From NCBI GenBank assembly GCA_025464915.1, contig JAODNF010000059.1, positions 1-6,513 of the forward strand: DNA of 6,513 nt. The letters are read 5' to 3'. Shown here in pieces: positions 1 through 6,513 of the stretch. Numbering within the stretch: the first letter of the stretch is position 1; each line of letters begins with the position of its first letter. The notes beneath the pieces were generated by a model that was not told the origin of the DNA, did no database searches, and saw nothing but the letters and a program-made list of their open reading frames with translations. The translations under genes were made by a program, and so were the position numbers. The stretch is from Frankiales bacterium (GTDB lineage Bacteria > Actinomycetota > Actinomycetes > Mycobacteriales > SCTD01).

Positions 1-399
1 ATCGCCGCCAAGGTGGCAGTCGGCTACACCCTGGACGAGATCCCCAACGACATCACCGAGCAGACGCCGGCCAGCTTCGAGCCCACGCTGGACTACGTGG
101 TGGTCAAGGTGCCGCGGTTCGCGTTCGAGAAGTTCCCCCACGCCGACTCGACCCTGACGACCCACATGAAGTCGGTCGGCGAGGCGATGGCGATCGGTCG
201 CAACTTCACCGAGGCGCTCGGCAAGGCGATGCGCTCGCTGGAGCGCAAGGAGTCCGCCTTCACGTGGGCCGGCGACCCGGGCGACAAGGCGACCCTGCTC
301 AAGCAGATCGCGCGCCCGCACGACGGCCGCATCAAGCTCGTGATGGACGCGATCCGGGCCGGCGCGCCGCAGGACGAGATCTTCGAGTCCACCCGCATC

Positions 400-405
<6 letters not shown>
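1..405 (+). pseudogene. carB: Inverted internal fragment of carB (carbamoyl phosphate synthase large subunit, about residues 322-456)
   Basis: Frame 1 of the + strand translates without a stop into an internal piece of CarB. It begins IAAKVAVGYTLDE, continues through TPASFEP, DYVVVKVPRF, FEKFP, LTTHMKSVGEAMAIGR and ends STRIDP. In E. coli CarB the matching stretch starts near residue 322, at the end of the first ATP-grasp (carboxyphosphate) domain, and runs into the oligomerization domain. There is no start codon or Shine-Dalgarno of its own, and the N-terminal 304 residues of the same protein lie beside it on the opposite strand (400-1311). Similarity stops at codon 403-405 (Pro): family members continue Trp-Phe, but here the sequence becomes the complement of the other carB piece. 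The + frame stays open to 1458 as a meaningless antisense fusion. The fragment is therefore displaced carB sequence from an inversion or chimeric join, not a gene. Confidence 0.9.
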
Positions 406-1303
<898 letters not shown>

Positions 1304-1311
<8 letters not shown>

Positions 1312-2416
1312 GGGCGCTCTCCATCAGGTCGCAGAAGCGGTCGAAAAGGTAGGCGGCGTCGTGGGGACCGGCCGCCGCCTCGGGGTGGTACTGCACGGAG
1401 AAGGCGCTCAGCACGCCGTCGCGACGGAGCTCGAGGCCCTCGACGACGTCGTCGTTGAGGCAGAGGTGGCTCACTGTCGCCTCGCCGAAGGGCGTCGCGG
1501 TCGGCCGGTCGGTCGGGGCGTCCACGGCGAAGCCGTGGTTGTGGGCGGTGACCTCCACCTTGCCGGTCGTGCGGTCCATCACCGGCTGGTTGATGCCGCG
1601 GTGGCCGTACTTCAGCTTGTAGGTGCCGAAGCCGAGCGCGCGCCCGAAGAGCTGGTTGCCGAAGCAGATCCCGAAGTACGGCATCCCGTCGGCGAGCAGC
1701 GCCTGCAGGACCGTCACGTCGTACGTCGCGGGATCGCCCGGCCCGTTGGAGTAGAAGAGCCCGTCGGCACCGACCGCGCGGATGTCGTCCGCCGATGCCG
1801 AGGCAGGAAGCACGTGCACGTCGATGCCCCGCTCGCTCATCATCCGCGGTGTGTTCGCCTTGATGCCGAGGTCGAGGGCCACGACCGAGAACCGCTTCTC
1901 CCCGACGGCCGGCACGACGTAGGCCTCGTCGGTGGAGACCTCACCGCAGAGGTCGGCGCCCGCCATCTGCGGACTGGCGAGGACCCGCTCGAGGGCGTCC
2001 GGCGGGATGTCGCCGCTGAAGATGCCGACCCGCATCGCCCCGCGGTCGCGCAGGTGCCTGGTGAGGGCCCGCGTGTCGATGCCGCTGATGCCGACCACGC
2101 CCTGGTCGCGCAGGGCGCCGTCGAGCGACCCCGTGCTCCGCCAGTTGGAGGCGATCCGTGAGGGCTCGCGCACGACGTAGCCGCTGACCCAGATGCGGCT
2201 GCTCTCCAGGTCCTCGAGGTTGACCCCGGTGTTGCCGATCTGCGGGGCCGTCATGACGACGACCTGGCGGTGGTAGGAGGGGTCCGTGAGGGTCTCCTGG
2301 TAGCCGGTCATGCCGGTGCTGAAGACCGCTTCGCCGAACGTCTCCCCCACGGCCCCGTAGGCGTCGCCGCGGAAGGTCCGGCCGTCCTCCAGGACGAGCA
2401 GGGCGTCGGTCGTCAT
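1304..2416 (-). CDS. carA: Carbamoyl phosphate synthase small (glutaminase) subunit
   Basis: CarA hydrolyses glutamine and channels ammonia to CarB. The 370-aa product is close to the usual length (E. coli about 380). Residues 1 to about 165 form the small-chain N-terminal domain (FGEAVFSTGMTGYQETLTDPSY, about 27-48, and GISGIDTRALTRHLR, about 109-123). Residues from about 175 form a class I glutamine amidotransferase domain: SNGPGDP (223-229), nucleophile Cys251 in FGICFGNQ, and the His344/Glu346 pair in QYHPEA complete the Cys-His-Glu triad. The elbow reads GICFGNQ where E. coli has GICLGHQ, a variant I believe is common in actinobacteria. The ATG overlaps the TGA of the upstream gene as ATGA. 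It has its own Shine-Dalgarno GGAGAGG (2430-2424), seven bases from the start. The stop TAG lies inside the start of carB, which suggests coupled synthesis of the two subunits. Confidence 0.97.
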
Positions 2417-2895
2417 GCTGAAACCTCTCCAAGAGCCGTGCGGAAGCGTTCGTGGGCCGTGGGGTCGTCGGCCCGGAAGGCGGTGGCGAGCTCGCGGTCG
2501 CCGAGCTGCCAGGTGAGGACCAGCATCCCGGTGCTCACGATCTTGCCCGCCAGTGACCGTTCGACCGACACCGCCCTCAGGTCGGAACGAGGCACGAACA
2601 CCTCGGGCAGCCCGTCGCGCAGGACGTGCACGCCGTCCTCGGCGAGGCAGATCTCGCCGGTCGCCCGGTCGCTGAGCTGGTGGACGGCGATCCGGTCGAG
2701 CCAGTCCCCCGCGGCGGTGGTGCCGACGTAGAGCCCCGGCACCCAGTCCATCAGGACCCGGGCGGTGCCGTCGGACACCGCAGGAGCGACGATCCCGGCC
2801 TGCCGGCGGAGGCGGGAACGCCAGCCACGCGCCATCAGCAGGTAGCCACCGCCGCAGAAGGCGAGGGTGGCGAGAGTGAGGATCAGCCGGTCCAT
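2413..2895 (-). CDS. Membrane-anchored PH-like domain protein of the pyr operon (Rv1382-type, function unknown)
   Basis: This is a 160-aa protein with one N-terminal hydrophobic segment (about residues 3-22, LILTLATLAFCGGGYLLMA) followed by a basic stretch (RGWRSRLRRQ), predicting a single membrane anchor with the rest in the cytoplasm. The remainder (about 50-157) is rich in short beta-strand-like segments (GLYVGTT, EICLAEDGVHVLRDG, VFVPRSDLRAVSVE, MLVLTWQLG) and ends in a helix, compatible with a pleckstrin-homology-like fold. Its position between pyrC and carA matches M. tuberculosis Rv1382 and the Streptomyces pyr operon, where this small protein is conserved. It shares one base with pyrC (TGATG) and four with carA (ATGA). 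Its Shine-Dalgarno AGGGAGGG (2915-2908) is 12 bases from the ATG, rather far. No catalytic motif is visible. Its role is unknown; tethering or organising the pyrimidine enzymes at the membrane is speculation from context only. Confidence 0.85.
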   Translation of the reverse strand: MDRLILTLATLAFCGGGYLLMARGWRSRLRRQAGIVAPAVSDGTARVLMDWVPGLYVGTTAAGDWLDRIAVHQLSDRATGEICLAEDGVHVLRDGLPEVFVPRSDLRAVSVERSLAGKIVSTGMLVLTWQLGDRELATAFRADDPTAHERFRTALGEVSA

Positions 2896-4187
2896 CAGGC
2901 GGGCTTGCCCTCCCTGGCCGTGAGGGAGCCGCGCAGGAAGGTCGCCTTGACGCGGGCCTGCAGCTGGTGGCCCGCGAACGGGGTGTTGCGGCTGCGGGAC
3001 GCCATCGCGGCAGCGTCCACGACCCAGCCGGCCGCCGGGTCGACGACCACGACGTTGGCCGGCTCGCCGACGGCGAGCGGGCGGCCGTGGCCCTCGAGGC
3101 GGCCGATGCGGGCGGGGGTCTCGCTCATCCGGTCAGCGACCTGGCGCCAGGTCAGGCGACCGGTCTCGACCATGGTCGACGCGACGACGGCGAGGGCGGT
3201 CTCGAGGCCGGTCATGCCCATGGCCGCGGCGCCCCACTCGGTCTCCTTGTCCTCCAGCGCGTGCGGGGCGTGGTCGGTCGCGACCGCGTCGATCGTCCCG
3301 TCGGCCAGGCCCTCGCGGACGGCATCGACGTCGGCCTGGGTGCGCAGCGGCGGGTTGACCTTGAAGGTCGGGTCGTAGCCGCAGCAGGCGTCGTCGGTGA
3401 GGAGCAGGTGGTGCGGCGTGACCTCGGCGGTGACGTCCCAGCCCTTGCCCTTGGCCCAGCGGATCAGCTCCACCGAGCCCGCGGTGGACAGGTGGCAGAC
3501 GTGCAGCCGGCCGCCGACGTGCCCGGTGAGCAGGCAGTCGCGGGCGATGATCGCCTCCTCGGCAACCGCGGGCCAGCCGGTGAGGCCGAGCAGGCTGGAG
3601 TTGACGCCCTCGTTCATCTGGGCGCCGTCGGTGAGCCGCGGCTCCTGGGCGTGCTGGGCGATGACGCCGTCGAACGCCTTGACGTACTCCAGCGCGCGCC
3701 TCATGAGGGAGGCGTCGCTGACGCACTTGCCGTCGTCCGAGAAGACCCGCACCCGGGCGGCGGAGTCGGCCATCGTGCCGAGCTCGGCCATCTCCTTGCC
3801 CTCGAGGCCGACCGTCACGGCGCCGACGGGGAAGACATCGCAGTGGCCGTGCTGCTGGCCGAGTCGCCAGACCTGCTCCACGACGCCGGCGGTGTCGGCG
3901 ACCGGGGTGGTGTTGGCCATCGCGTGGACGGCGGTGAAGCCGCCTGCGGCGGCGGCCTGGGTGCCGGTGTCGACCGTCTCGGCGTCCTCGCGCCCCGGCT
4001 CGCGCAGGTGCGTGTGCAGGTCGACGAGACCCGGGAGCAGCAGGCAGCCGGTGGCGTCCACCTCCTCGTCACCCGACAGCCCGGAGCCGATCTCGGCGAT
4101 CACCCCGTCCTGCATCAGGACGTCAACGGGGTCGCCCTCGCCGTACAGCGTGACGTTCTTGATCACCGTGCTGGGATGACTGCTCAC
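2895..4187 (-). CDS. pyrC: Dihydroorotase (class I type)
   Basis: PyrC cyclises carbamoyl aspartate to dihydroorotate. The protein is 430 aa, typical of the long Bacillus/Aquifex class I enzymes rather than the roughly 350-aa E. coli class. Visible amidohydrolase features are the zinc-binding DLHTHLRE (His58, His60), Asp151 in FSDDGK at the position of the metal-bridging aspartate of class I enzymes, His179 in AQHAQE, His232 in CHLST, the substrate loop KVNPPLR (276-282), and catalytic Asp305 in ATDHAPH. All expected ligands are present, so it should be active. The start is GTG (4187-4185), overlapping the pyrB stop as GTGA, with Shine-Dalgarno GGGAG (4198-4194) six bases away. In some bacteria class I DHOase binds aspartate carbamoyltransferase in a complex; the adjacent, overlapping pyrB is consistent with that but does not prove it. 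Confidence 0.97.
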   Translation of the reverse strand: MSSHPSTVIKNVTLYGEGDPVDVLMQDGVIAEIGSGLSGDEEVDATGCLLLPGLVDLHTHLREPGREDAETVDTGTQAAAAGGFTAVHAMANTTPVADTAGVVEQVWRLGQQHGHCDVFPVGAVTVGLEGKEMAELGTMADSAARVRVFSDDGKCVSDASLMRRALEYVKAFDGVIAQHAQEPRLTDGAQMNEGVNSSLLGLTGWPAVAEEAIIARDCLLTGHVGGRLHVCHLSTAGSVELIRWAKGKGWDVTAEVTPHHLLLTDDACCGYDPTFKVNPPLRTQADVDAVREGLADGTIDAVATDHAPHALEDKETEWGAAAMGMTGLETALAVVASTMVETGRLTWRQVADRMSETPARIGRLEGHGRPLAVGEPANVVVVDPAAGWVVDAAAMASRSRNTPFAGHQLQARVKATFLRGSLTAREGKPA

Positions 4188-5122
4188 TGCTCGCTCCCGA
4201 TCGCGGACTCGCTGCCGCCGAGCAGCAGGTAGAGGACGGCCATCCGGACGCTGACGCCGTTGGCGACCTGGTCCTGGATGGTGGAGCGAAGCCCGTCGGC
4301 GACCTCGCTGGCGATCTCCATGCCGCGGACCATCGGCCCGGGGTGCATCACGATCGTGTGGTCCTGCAGCTGACGGACCCGGTCGACGTCGAGGCCGTAG
4401 CGGCGGGAGTACTCGCGCGCGCTGGGGAAGTAGGCCGCGCCCATCCGCTCGCGCTGCACCCGCAGCATCATCACGACGTCGCTCTTCGGCAGGACGGCAT
4501 CCAGGTCGTACGACACCTCCGCCGGCCAGGTGTCCACGCCCGTCGGGAGCAGCGTGGGCGGCGCGACCAGGGTGACCTCGGCGCCGAGGGTCTTGAGCAG
4601 CAGCACGTTGGAGCGGGCGACCCGGCTGTGGAGGATGTCGCCGACGATCGTGACCTTCAGCCCCTCGAGCCGGCCCAGCTTCTGGCGCATGGTGAAGGCG
4701 TCGAGCAGCGCCTGCGTGGGGTGCTCGTGCGTCCCGTCGCCCGCGTTGACGACCGAGCCGCGCACGATCCGGGCGAGGTTGACCGGCGCGCCCGACCAGC
4801 TGTGCCGGATCACGACCGCGTCCGAACCCATCGCCTCGAGGGTGAGGGCGGTGTCCTTCAGGGTCTCGCCCTTAGAGACGCTCGAGCCCTTGGCCGCGAA
4901 GTTGATGACGTCGGCGGACAGCCGCTTGGCGGCGAGCTCGAAGCTGGTCTTGGTGCGGGTGGAGTCCTCGAAGAACAGGTTGACGACGGTGCGGCCGCGC
5001 AGCGTCGGGAGCTTCTTCACGGTCGCGCGCTCGGTCAGCTCCGCGAGCTCGGCGGCGGTGTCGAGGATGAGGGTGGCGTCCTCGAGGCTGAGGTCCGCAG
5101 CGGAGAGCAGGTGCCGGTTCAT
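4184..5122 (-). CDS. pyrB: Aspartate carbamoyltransferase catalytic subunit
   Basis: PyrB joins carbamoyl phosphate and aspartate to form carbamoyl aspartate, the first committed pyrimidine step. At 312 aa it has normal length for a catalytic chain. The carbamoyl-phosphate signature FEDSTRTKTSFE (51-62, with Ser54-Thr57), Lys84 in SKGE, Arg106, HPTQ (134-137), HSR (165-167), the aspartate-binding loop MLRVQRER (Arg221, Gln223) and HPGPMVRG (260-267) are all intact. No pyrI regulatory-chain gene follows, as expected for an actinobacterial or Bacillus-type enzyme whose control is at the expression level. The ATG (5122-5120) overlaps the pyrR stop as ATGA. The bases upstream carry no convincing Shine-Dalgarno, so translation probably depends on ribosomes terminating on pyrR. 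That would pass any PyrR control of pyrR translation on to pyrB. Confidence 0.97.
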   Translation of the reverse strand: MNRHLLSAADLSLEDATLILDTAAELAELTERATVKKLPTLRGRTVVNLFFEDSTRTKTSFELAAKRLSADVINFAAKGSSVSKGETLKDTALTLEAMGSDAVVIRHSWSGAPVNLARIVRGSVVNAGDGTHEHPTQALLDAFTMRQKLGRLEGLKVTIVGDILHSRVARSNVLLLKTLGAEVTLVAPPTLLPTGVDTWPAEVSYDLDAVLPKSDVVMMLRVQRERMGAAYFPSAREYSRRYGLDVDRVRQLQDHTIVMHPGPMVRGMEIASEVADGLRSTIQDQVANGVSVRMAVLYLLLGGSESAIGSEQ

Positions 5123-5718
5123 GACGCCGCCGGTCCGAGGAGCACGGCATCGGCACCGTCGGTCTCACTCAGCTGCACGTGGATCGTCTCCCGCAGTGAC
5201 GTCGGGATGTTCTTGCCGACGTAGTCCGGGCGGATCGGCAGCTCCCGGTGGCCGCGGTCGACCAGGACGGCGAGCTGCACGGCGCGTGGCCGTCCGAGGT
5301 CGGCGAGGGCGTCCAGGGCGGCGCGGACCGTGCGGCCGCTGAAGAGCACGTCGTCGACGAGCACGACGAGCTTGCCGTCGACCCCGTCTGCCGGGACGTC
5401 GGTCTCCTCGAGCGCGCGCGGCGACTTCATGCGCAGGTCGTCCCGGTAGAGCGTCACGTCGAGGCTGCCCGTCGGCACCGTCAGGCCCTCGAAGGCCTGT
5501 ACCCGCTGCGCGAGGCGCCTCGCCAGGTGGGTGCCGCGGGTCGGGATGCCGAGCAGAACCACGTCGGCGCCGCCGCCGGTCTTCTCGAGCAGCTCGTGGG
5601 CCATCCGGTCGACCACCCGGGACAGCGCGGGGGCGTCGAGCACGGGCCGCGCAGCGGCAAGGTCTCCGGTAACGGGTCGTCGGGCTCCGCCCGCGAGCGG
5701 ATCCTGTGCAGACGTCAC
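5119..5718 (-). CDS. pyrR: Bifunctional pyr operon RNA-binding regulator / uracil phosphoribosyltransferase
   Basis: PyrR binds pyr leader RNA in response to UMP/UTP and, in characterised members, also has uracil phosphoribosyltransferase activity. The 199-aa protein has the PRPP-binding signature VVLVDDVLFSGRT (118-130), the GIPTRG loop (57-62), LYRDD (90-94) and the conserved VDRGHRELPIRPDYVGKNIPTS region (153-174) typical of PyrR. About 20-25 residues precede the conserved core (MTSAQDPLAGGARRPVTGD), an N-terminal extension relative to Bacillus PyrR (about 180 aa). GTG at 5718-5716 is the chosen start because a near-perfect Shine-Dalgarno AAGGAGG lies eight bases upstream. It is the first gene of the operon and is divergent from bldD. 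A PyrR-binding-loop-like hairpin sits directly ahead of its ribosome binding site, implying autogenous control. Confidence 0.97.
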   Translation of the reverse strand: MTSAQDPLAGGARRPVTGDLAAARPVLDAPALSRVVDRMAHELLEKTGGGADVVLLGIPTRGTHLARRLAQRVQAFEGLTVPTGSLDVTLYRDDLRMKSPRALEETDVPADGVDGKLVVLVDDVLFSGRTVRAALDALADLGRPRAVQLAVLVDRGHRELPIRPDYVGKNIPTSLRETIHVQLSETDGADAVLLGPAAS

Positions 5719-5726
5719 CTGGCGAA

Positions 5727-5733
5727 CCTCCTT
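5727..5733 (-). promoter_or_regulatory. Shine-Dalgarno of pyrR (AAGGAGG)
   Basis: On the - strand AAGGAGG is followed by an 8-nt spacer and the GTG start of pyrR at 5718. This near-perfect anti-16S match fixes the start codon. It lies one base 3' of the candidate PyrR-binding hairpin, so protein bound there could block ribosome entry. Confidence 0.85.
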
Positions 5734-5734
5734 C

Positions 5735-5752
5735 CCCGCCTCACGGGACGGG
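5735..5752 (-). promoter_or_regulatory. Candidate PyrR RNA-binding loop in the pyr leader
   Basis: The transcript reads CCCG-UCCCGUGAGG-CGGG. The outer CCCG (5752-5749) pairs with CGGG (5738-5735), and inside it an inner CC (5747-5746) can pair with GG (5740-5739). The loop sequence UCCCGUGAGGC fits the established PyrR-binding consensus ARUCCNGNGAGGYU at every specified base from the R through the Y; only the outermost A and U differ. It sits immediately upstream of the pyrR Shine-Dalgarno, and no terminator with a U-tract follows. PyrR binding would therefore act on translation initiation, as reported for Mycobacterium smegmatis, rather than by attenuation as in Bacillus. The assignment rests on motif, hairpin and position together; no binding data can be seen here. 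Confidence 0.75.
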
Positions 5753-5772
5753 CTCGGTGGAGAATCCCGGTC

Positions 5773-5778
5773 AACCTA
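5773..5778 (-). promoter_or_regulatory. Possible -10 element of the pyr operon promoter (TAGGTT)
   Basis: TAGGTT on the - strand fits the actinobacterial TANNNT pattern. It would start transcription near 5766, just upstream of the PyrR hairpin so that the whole loop is transcribed. No clear TTGACA-like -35 sits 17-18 bases upstream (the region reads GGGAACC). The TTGACC at 5774-5769 is too close to the hairpin to act as the -35, since its start site would fall inside the PyrR loop. The call is tentative. Confidence 0.35.
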
Positions 5779-5808
5779 CCAGCCCGGGACAACGCGGTTC
5801 CCGGATGC

Positions 5809-5837
5809 TTGACCGGATCCGTTCCGTTGCCTATCGT
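5809..5837 (+). promoter_or_regulatory. Sigma-70-like promoter of bldD
   Basis: A -35 box TTGACC (5809-5814, five of six consensus bases) and a -10 box TATCGT (5832-5837) are separated by exactly 17 bases. Transcription would begin near 5843-5845, giving a leader of about 140 nt before bldD. It points away from the pyr operon, and the two promoter regions sit nearly back to back. The good -35 and ideal spacing make this the best promoter in the window. Confidence 0.65.
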
Positions 5838-5849
5838 TACTCCCTGTAA
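5837..5849. promoter_or_regulatory. BldD operator (TTAC-N5-GTAA) over the bldD start site
   Basis: TTACTCCCTGTAA is a perfect inverted repeat, TTAC and GTAA spaced by five bases. It matches the outer invariant TnAC...GTnA half-sites of the published Streptomyces BldD box, although the centre (TCCCT) departs from the preferred C(A/T)G core. It shares one base with the -10 hexamer and covers the predicted transcription start, the right place for repression. BldD is known to bind its own promoter in Streptomyces, so autoregulation is the natural reading. Confidence 0.7.
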
Positions 5850-5866
5850 TCGGCGAGGCGTTGACG

Positions 5867-5913
5867 CCGGGGGGTGCACGGTCACCCCGCTCCCACCAGG
5901 GAGCGTCCCCCGG
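5867..5913 (+). other. Potentially structured segment of the bldD 5' leader (two hairpins within an outer stem)
   Basis: Three complementary sets can be read off directly. GGGGTG (5871-5876) pairs with CACCCC (5883-5888) around a 6-nt loop. GCTCCC (5889-5894) pairs with GGGAGC (5899-5904) around ACCA. CCGG (5867-5870) pairs with CCGG (5910-5913), closing both into a possible three-way junction. An alternative extends the outer stem to 7 bp (5867-5873 with 5907-5913) at the cost of the first hairpin. No U-tract follows, so it is not an intrinsic terminator. In DNA this GC-rich, some pairing is expected by chance; the perfect GCTCCC-ACCA-GGGAGC hairpin is the firmest part. The function is unknown. 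Confidence 0.4.
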
Positions 5914-5981
5914 TCGAGCCAGTGGTGAGACCGACGCCGCGCACCGGAACCCGCCCGGTGTACGTCGAAAGGTCACCCTCG

Positions 5982-6479
5982 ATGAGCGACTACGCGAAGG
6001 CTCTCGGCAGCCGGCTCCGCGCCATCCGCACCCAGCAGGGGCTGTCCCTCCACGGCGTGGAGGAGAAGAGCCAGGGCCGCTGGAAGGCGGTCGTGGTGGG
6101 TTCCTACGAGCGCGGCGACCGTGCCGTGACCGTGCAGCGGCTGTCCGAGCTCGCCGACTTCTACGGCGTCCCCGTCTCCGAGCTGCTGCCCGAGGGCGGC
6201 GCCGTCACCGGTGCAGCGATCGAGCCGGCGCCCCGTCTGGTCATCGACCTCGAGCAGCTGTCCTCGGTCCCGCAGCAGCAGTCCGCTCCGCTGGCGCGCT
6301 ACGCCGCCACCATCCAGAGCCAGCGCGGTGACTACAACGGCCGGGTGCTCTCCATCCGCCAGGAGGACCTGCGCTCGCTCGCGGTCATCTACGACGCCTC
6401 CCCCAGCCAGCTGACCGACCAGCTCATCGGCTGGGGCGTGCTGAACGCCGAGGCGCGCCGCGCCATCGTCGACGCCTGA
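5982..6479 (+). CDS. bldD: BldD family transcriptional regulator (c-di-GMP-responsive master regulator)
   Basis: BldD represses developmental genes in Streptomyces when dimerised by cyclic di-GMP. The 165-aa product aligns along its whole length with Streptomyces BldD (about 167 aa). Residues about 5-70 form an XRE-type helix-turn-helix with the near-invariant block LRAIRTQQGLSLHGVEEKSQ followed by GRWKAVVVGSYERGDRAVTV. A variable linker (about 71-85) joins the C-terminal ligand domain. There RGDYNGRVLSIRQED (115-129) preserves the RxD-X8-RxxD c-di-GMP signature (Arg115, Asp117, Arg126, Asp129; Streptomyces 114, 116, 125, 128). ATG 5982 is chosen because MSDYAK matches the family N-terminus and GAAAGG (5967-5972) lies nine bases upstream; the frame is open further upstream to a GTG at 5874 but that extension resembles nothing. 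The promoter carries a BldD box, implying autoregulation. Placement beside pyrR is as in Streptomyces. Confidence 0.96.
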   Translation: MSDYAKALGSRLRAIRTQQGLSLHGVEEKSQGRWKAVVVGSYERGDRAVTVQRLSELADFYGVPVSELLPEGGAVTGAAIEPAPRLVIDLEQLSSVPQQQSAPLARYAATIQSQRGDYNGRVLSIRQEDLRSLAVIYDASPSQLTDQLIGWGVLNAEARRAIVDA

Positions 6480-6513
6480 TCCTGCTCGCCGCGAAGGCCC
6501 GCACCCCCTCGGG

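Noticed and set aside
2967..4232. Long + strand open frame (421 codons) antisense to pyrC
   Set aside because: The - strand encodes an intact dihydroorotase with all metal ligands. Long antisense frames are expected from G/C-biased third positions, and this one shows no motif.
4343..5224. + strand open frames antisense to pyrB and pyrR
   Set aside because: They are shadows of genes with complete active-site motifs; the translations are compositionally biased and lack credible ribosome binding sites.
5769..5774. TTGACC on the - strand as the -35 of the pyr promoter
   Set aside because: A -10 seventeen bases downstream would be CCCGTC (5751-5746), not promoter-like, and the start site would fall within the PyrR-binding loop.
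5861..5866. TTGACG as a -35 for a second bldD promoter
   Set aside because: No TANNNT-like -10 lies 16-18 bases downstream; that region is GTCACCCC.
5880..5977. Repeated GGTCACC at 5880-5886 and 5971-5977 as extra BldD sites
   Set aside because: The copies look like half-sites but neither has the TnAC-N5-GTnA arrangement; a 7-mer repeated in GC-rich DNA is not significant by itself.
5874..5981. In-frame upstream GTG extending bldD by 36 codons
   Set aside because: The extension does not resemble BldD proteins, lies in the predicted structured leader, and the ATG at 5982 gives the conserved MSDYAK start with GAAAGG upstream.
6480..6513. Terminator after bldD
   Set aside because: Only 34 bases are available, with no clear hairpin and no U-tract.

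Overview
The window reads as a high-GC actinobacterial chromosome segment. The gene order bldD / pyrR-pyrB-pyrC-(small PH-like membrane protein)-carA-carB, with bldD divergent from the pyr operon, is the arrangement known from Streptomyces and, for the pyr part, from Mycobacterium (Rv1379-Rv1384). Codon use (strong G/C third positions) and the protein sequences fit an actinomycete; a Nocardioidaceae-like relative is plausible, but the genus cannot be fixed from sequence alone.

Layout, right to left. bldD lies on the + strand (5982-6479). It has a sigma-70-like promoter and a good BldD operator over the expected transcription start, then a leader of about 140 nt that can fold. A 263-bp divergent intergenic region (5719-5981) separates it from the pyr operon on the - strand: pyrR (5718-5119), pyrB (5122-4184), pyrC (4187-2895), a 160-aa membrane-anchored protein (2895-2413), carA (2416-1304) and the start of carB (1311 leftward). 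Every junction overlaps, by 4, 4, 1, 4 and 8 nt, so this is one translationally coupled transcript. The enzymes carry out the first three steps of UMP synthesis: carbamoyl phosphate synthetase (CarA/CarB), aspartate carbamoyltransferase (PyrB) and dihydroorotase (PyrC). PyrR is the UMP-sensing regulator. A hairpin matching the PyrR-binding-loop consensus sits directly before the pyrR Shine-Dalgarno, which suggests PyrR-dependent translational control of the operon.

The most unusual point is at the left end. carB runs normally on the - strand for 304 codons, through the ATP-grasp metal ligands, and breaks at 400-405. The remaining 405 bases encode a later part of CarB (about residues 322-456) on the opposite strand. 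The two pieces meet in a 6-base shared sequence. This is a fold-back or inversion junction inside an essential gene. An amplification or assembly chimera is the simplest explanation, though a true short inversion is not excluded. The reading frame stays open across the junction on both strands, so automatic gene calling would hide it.

The last 34 bases (6480-6513) follow the bldD stop and hold nothing I can identify. Apart from the carB junction and the regulatory sites, I see no novel system; this is a conserved housekeeping and developmental-regulator locus.
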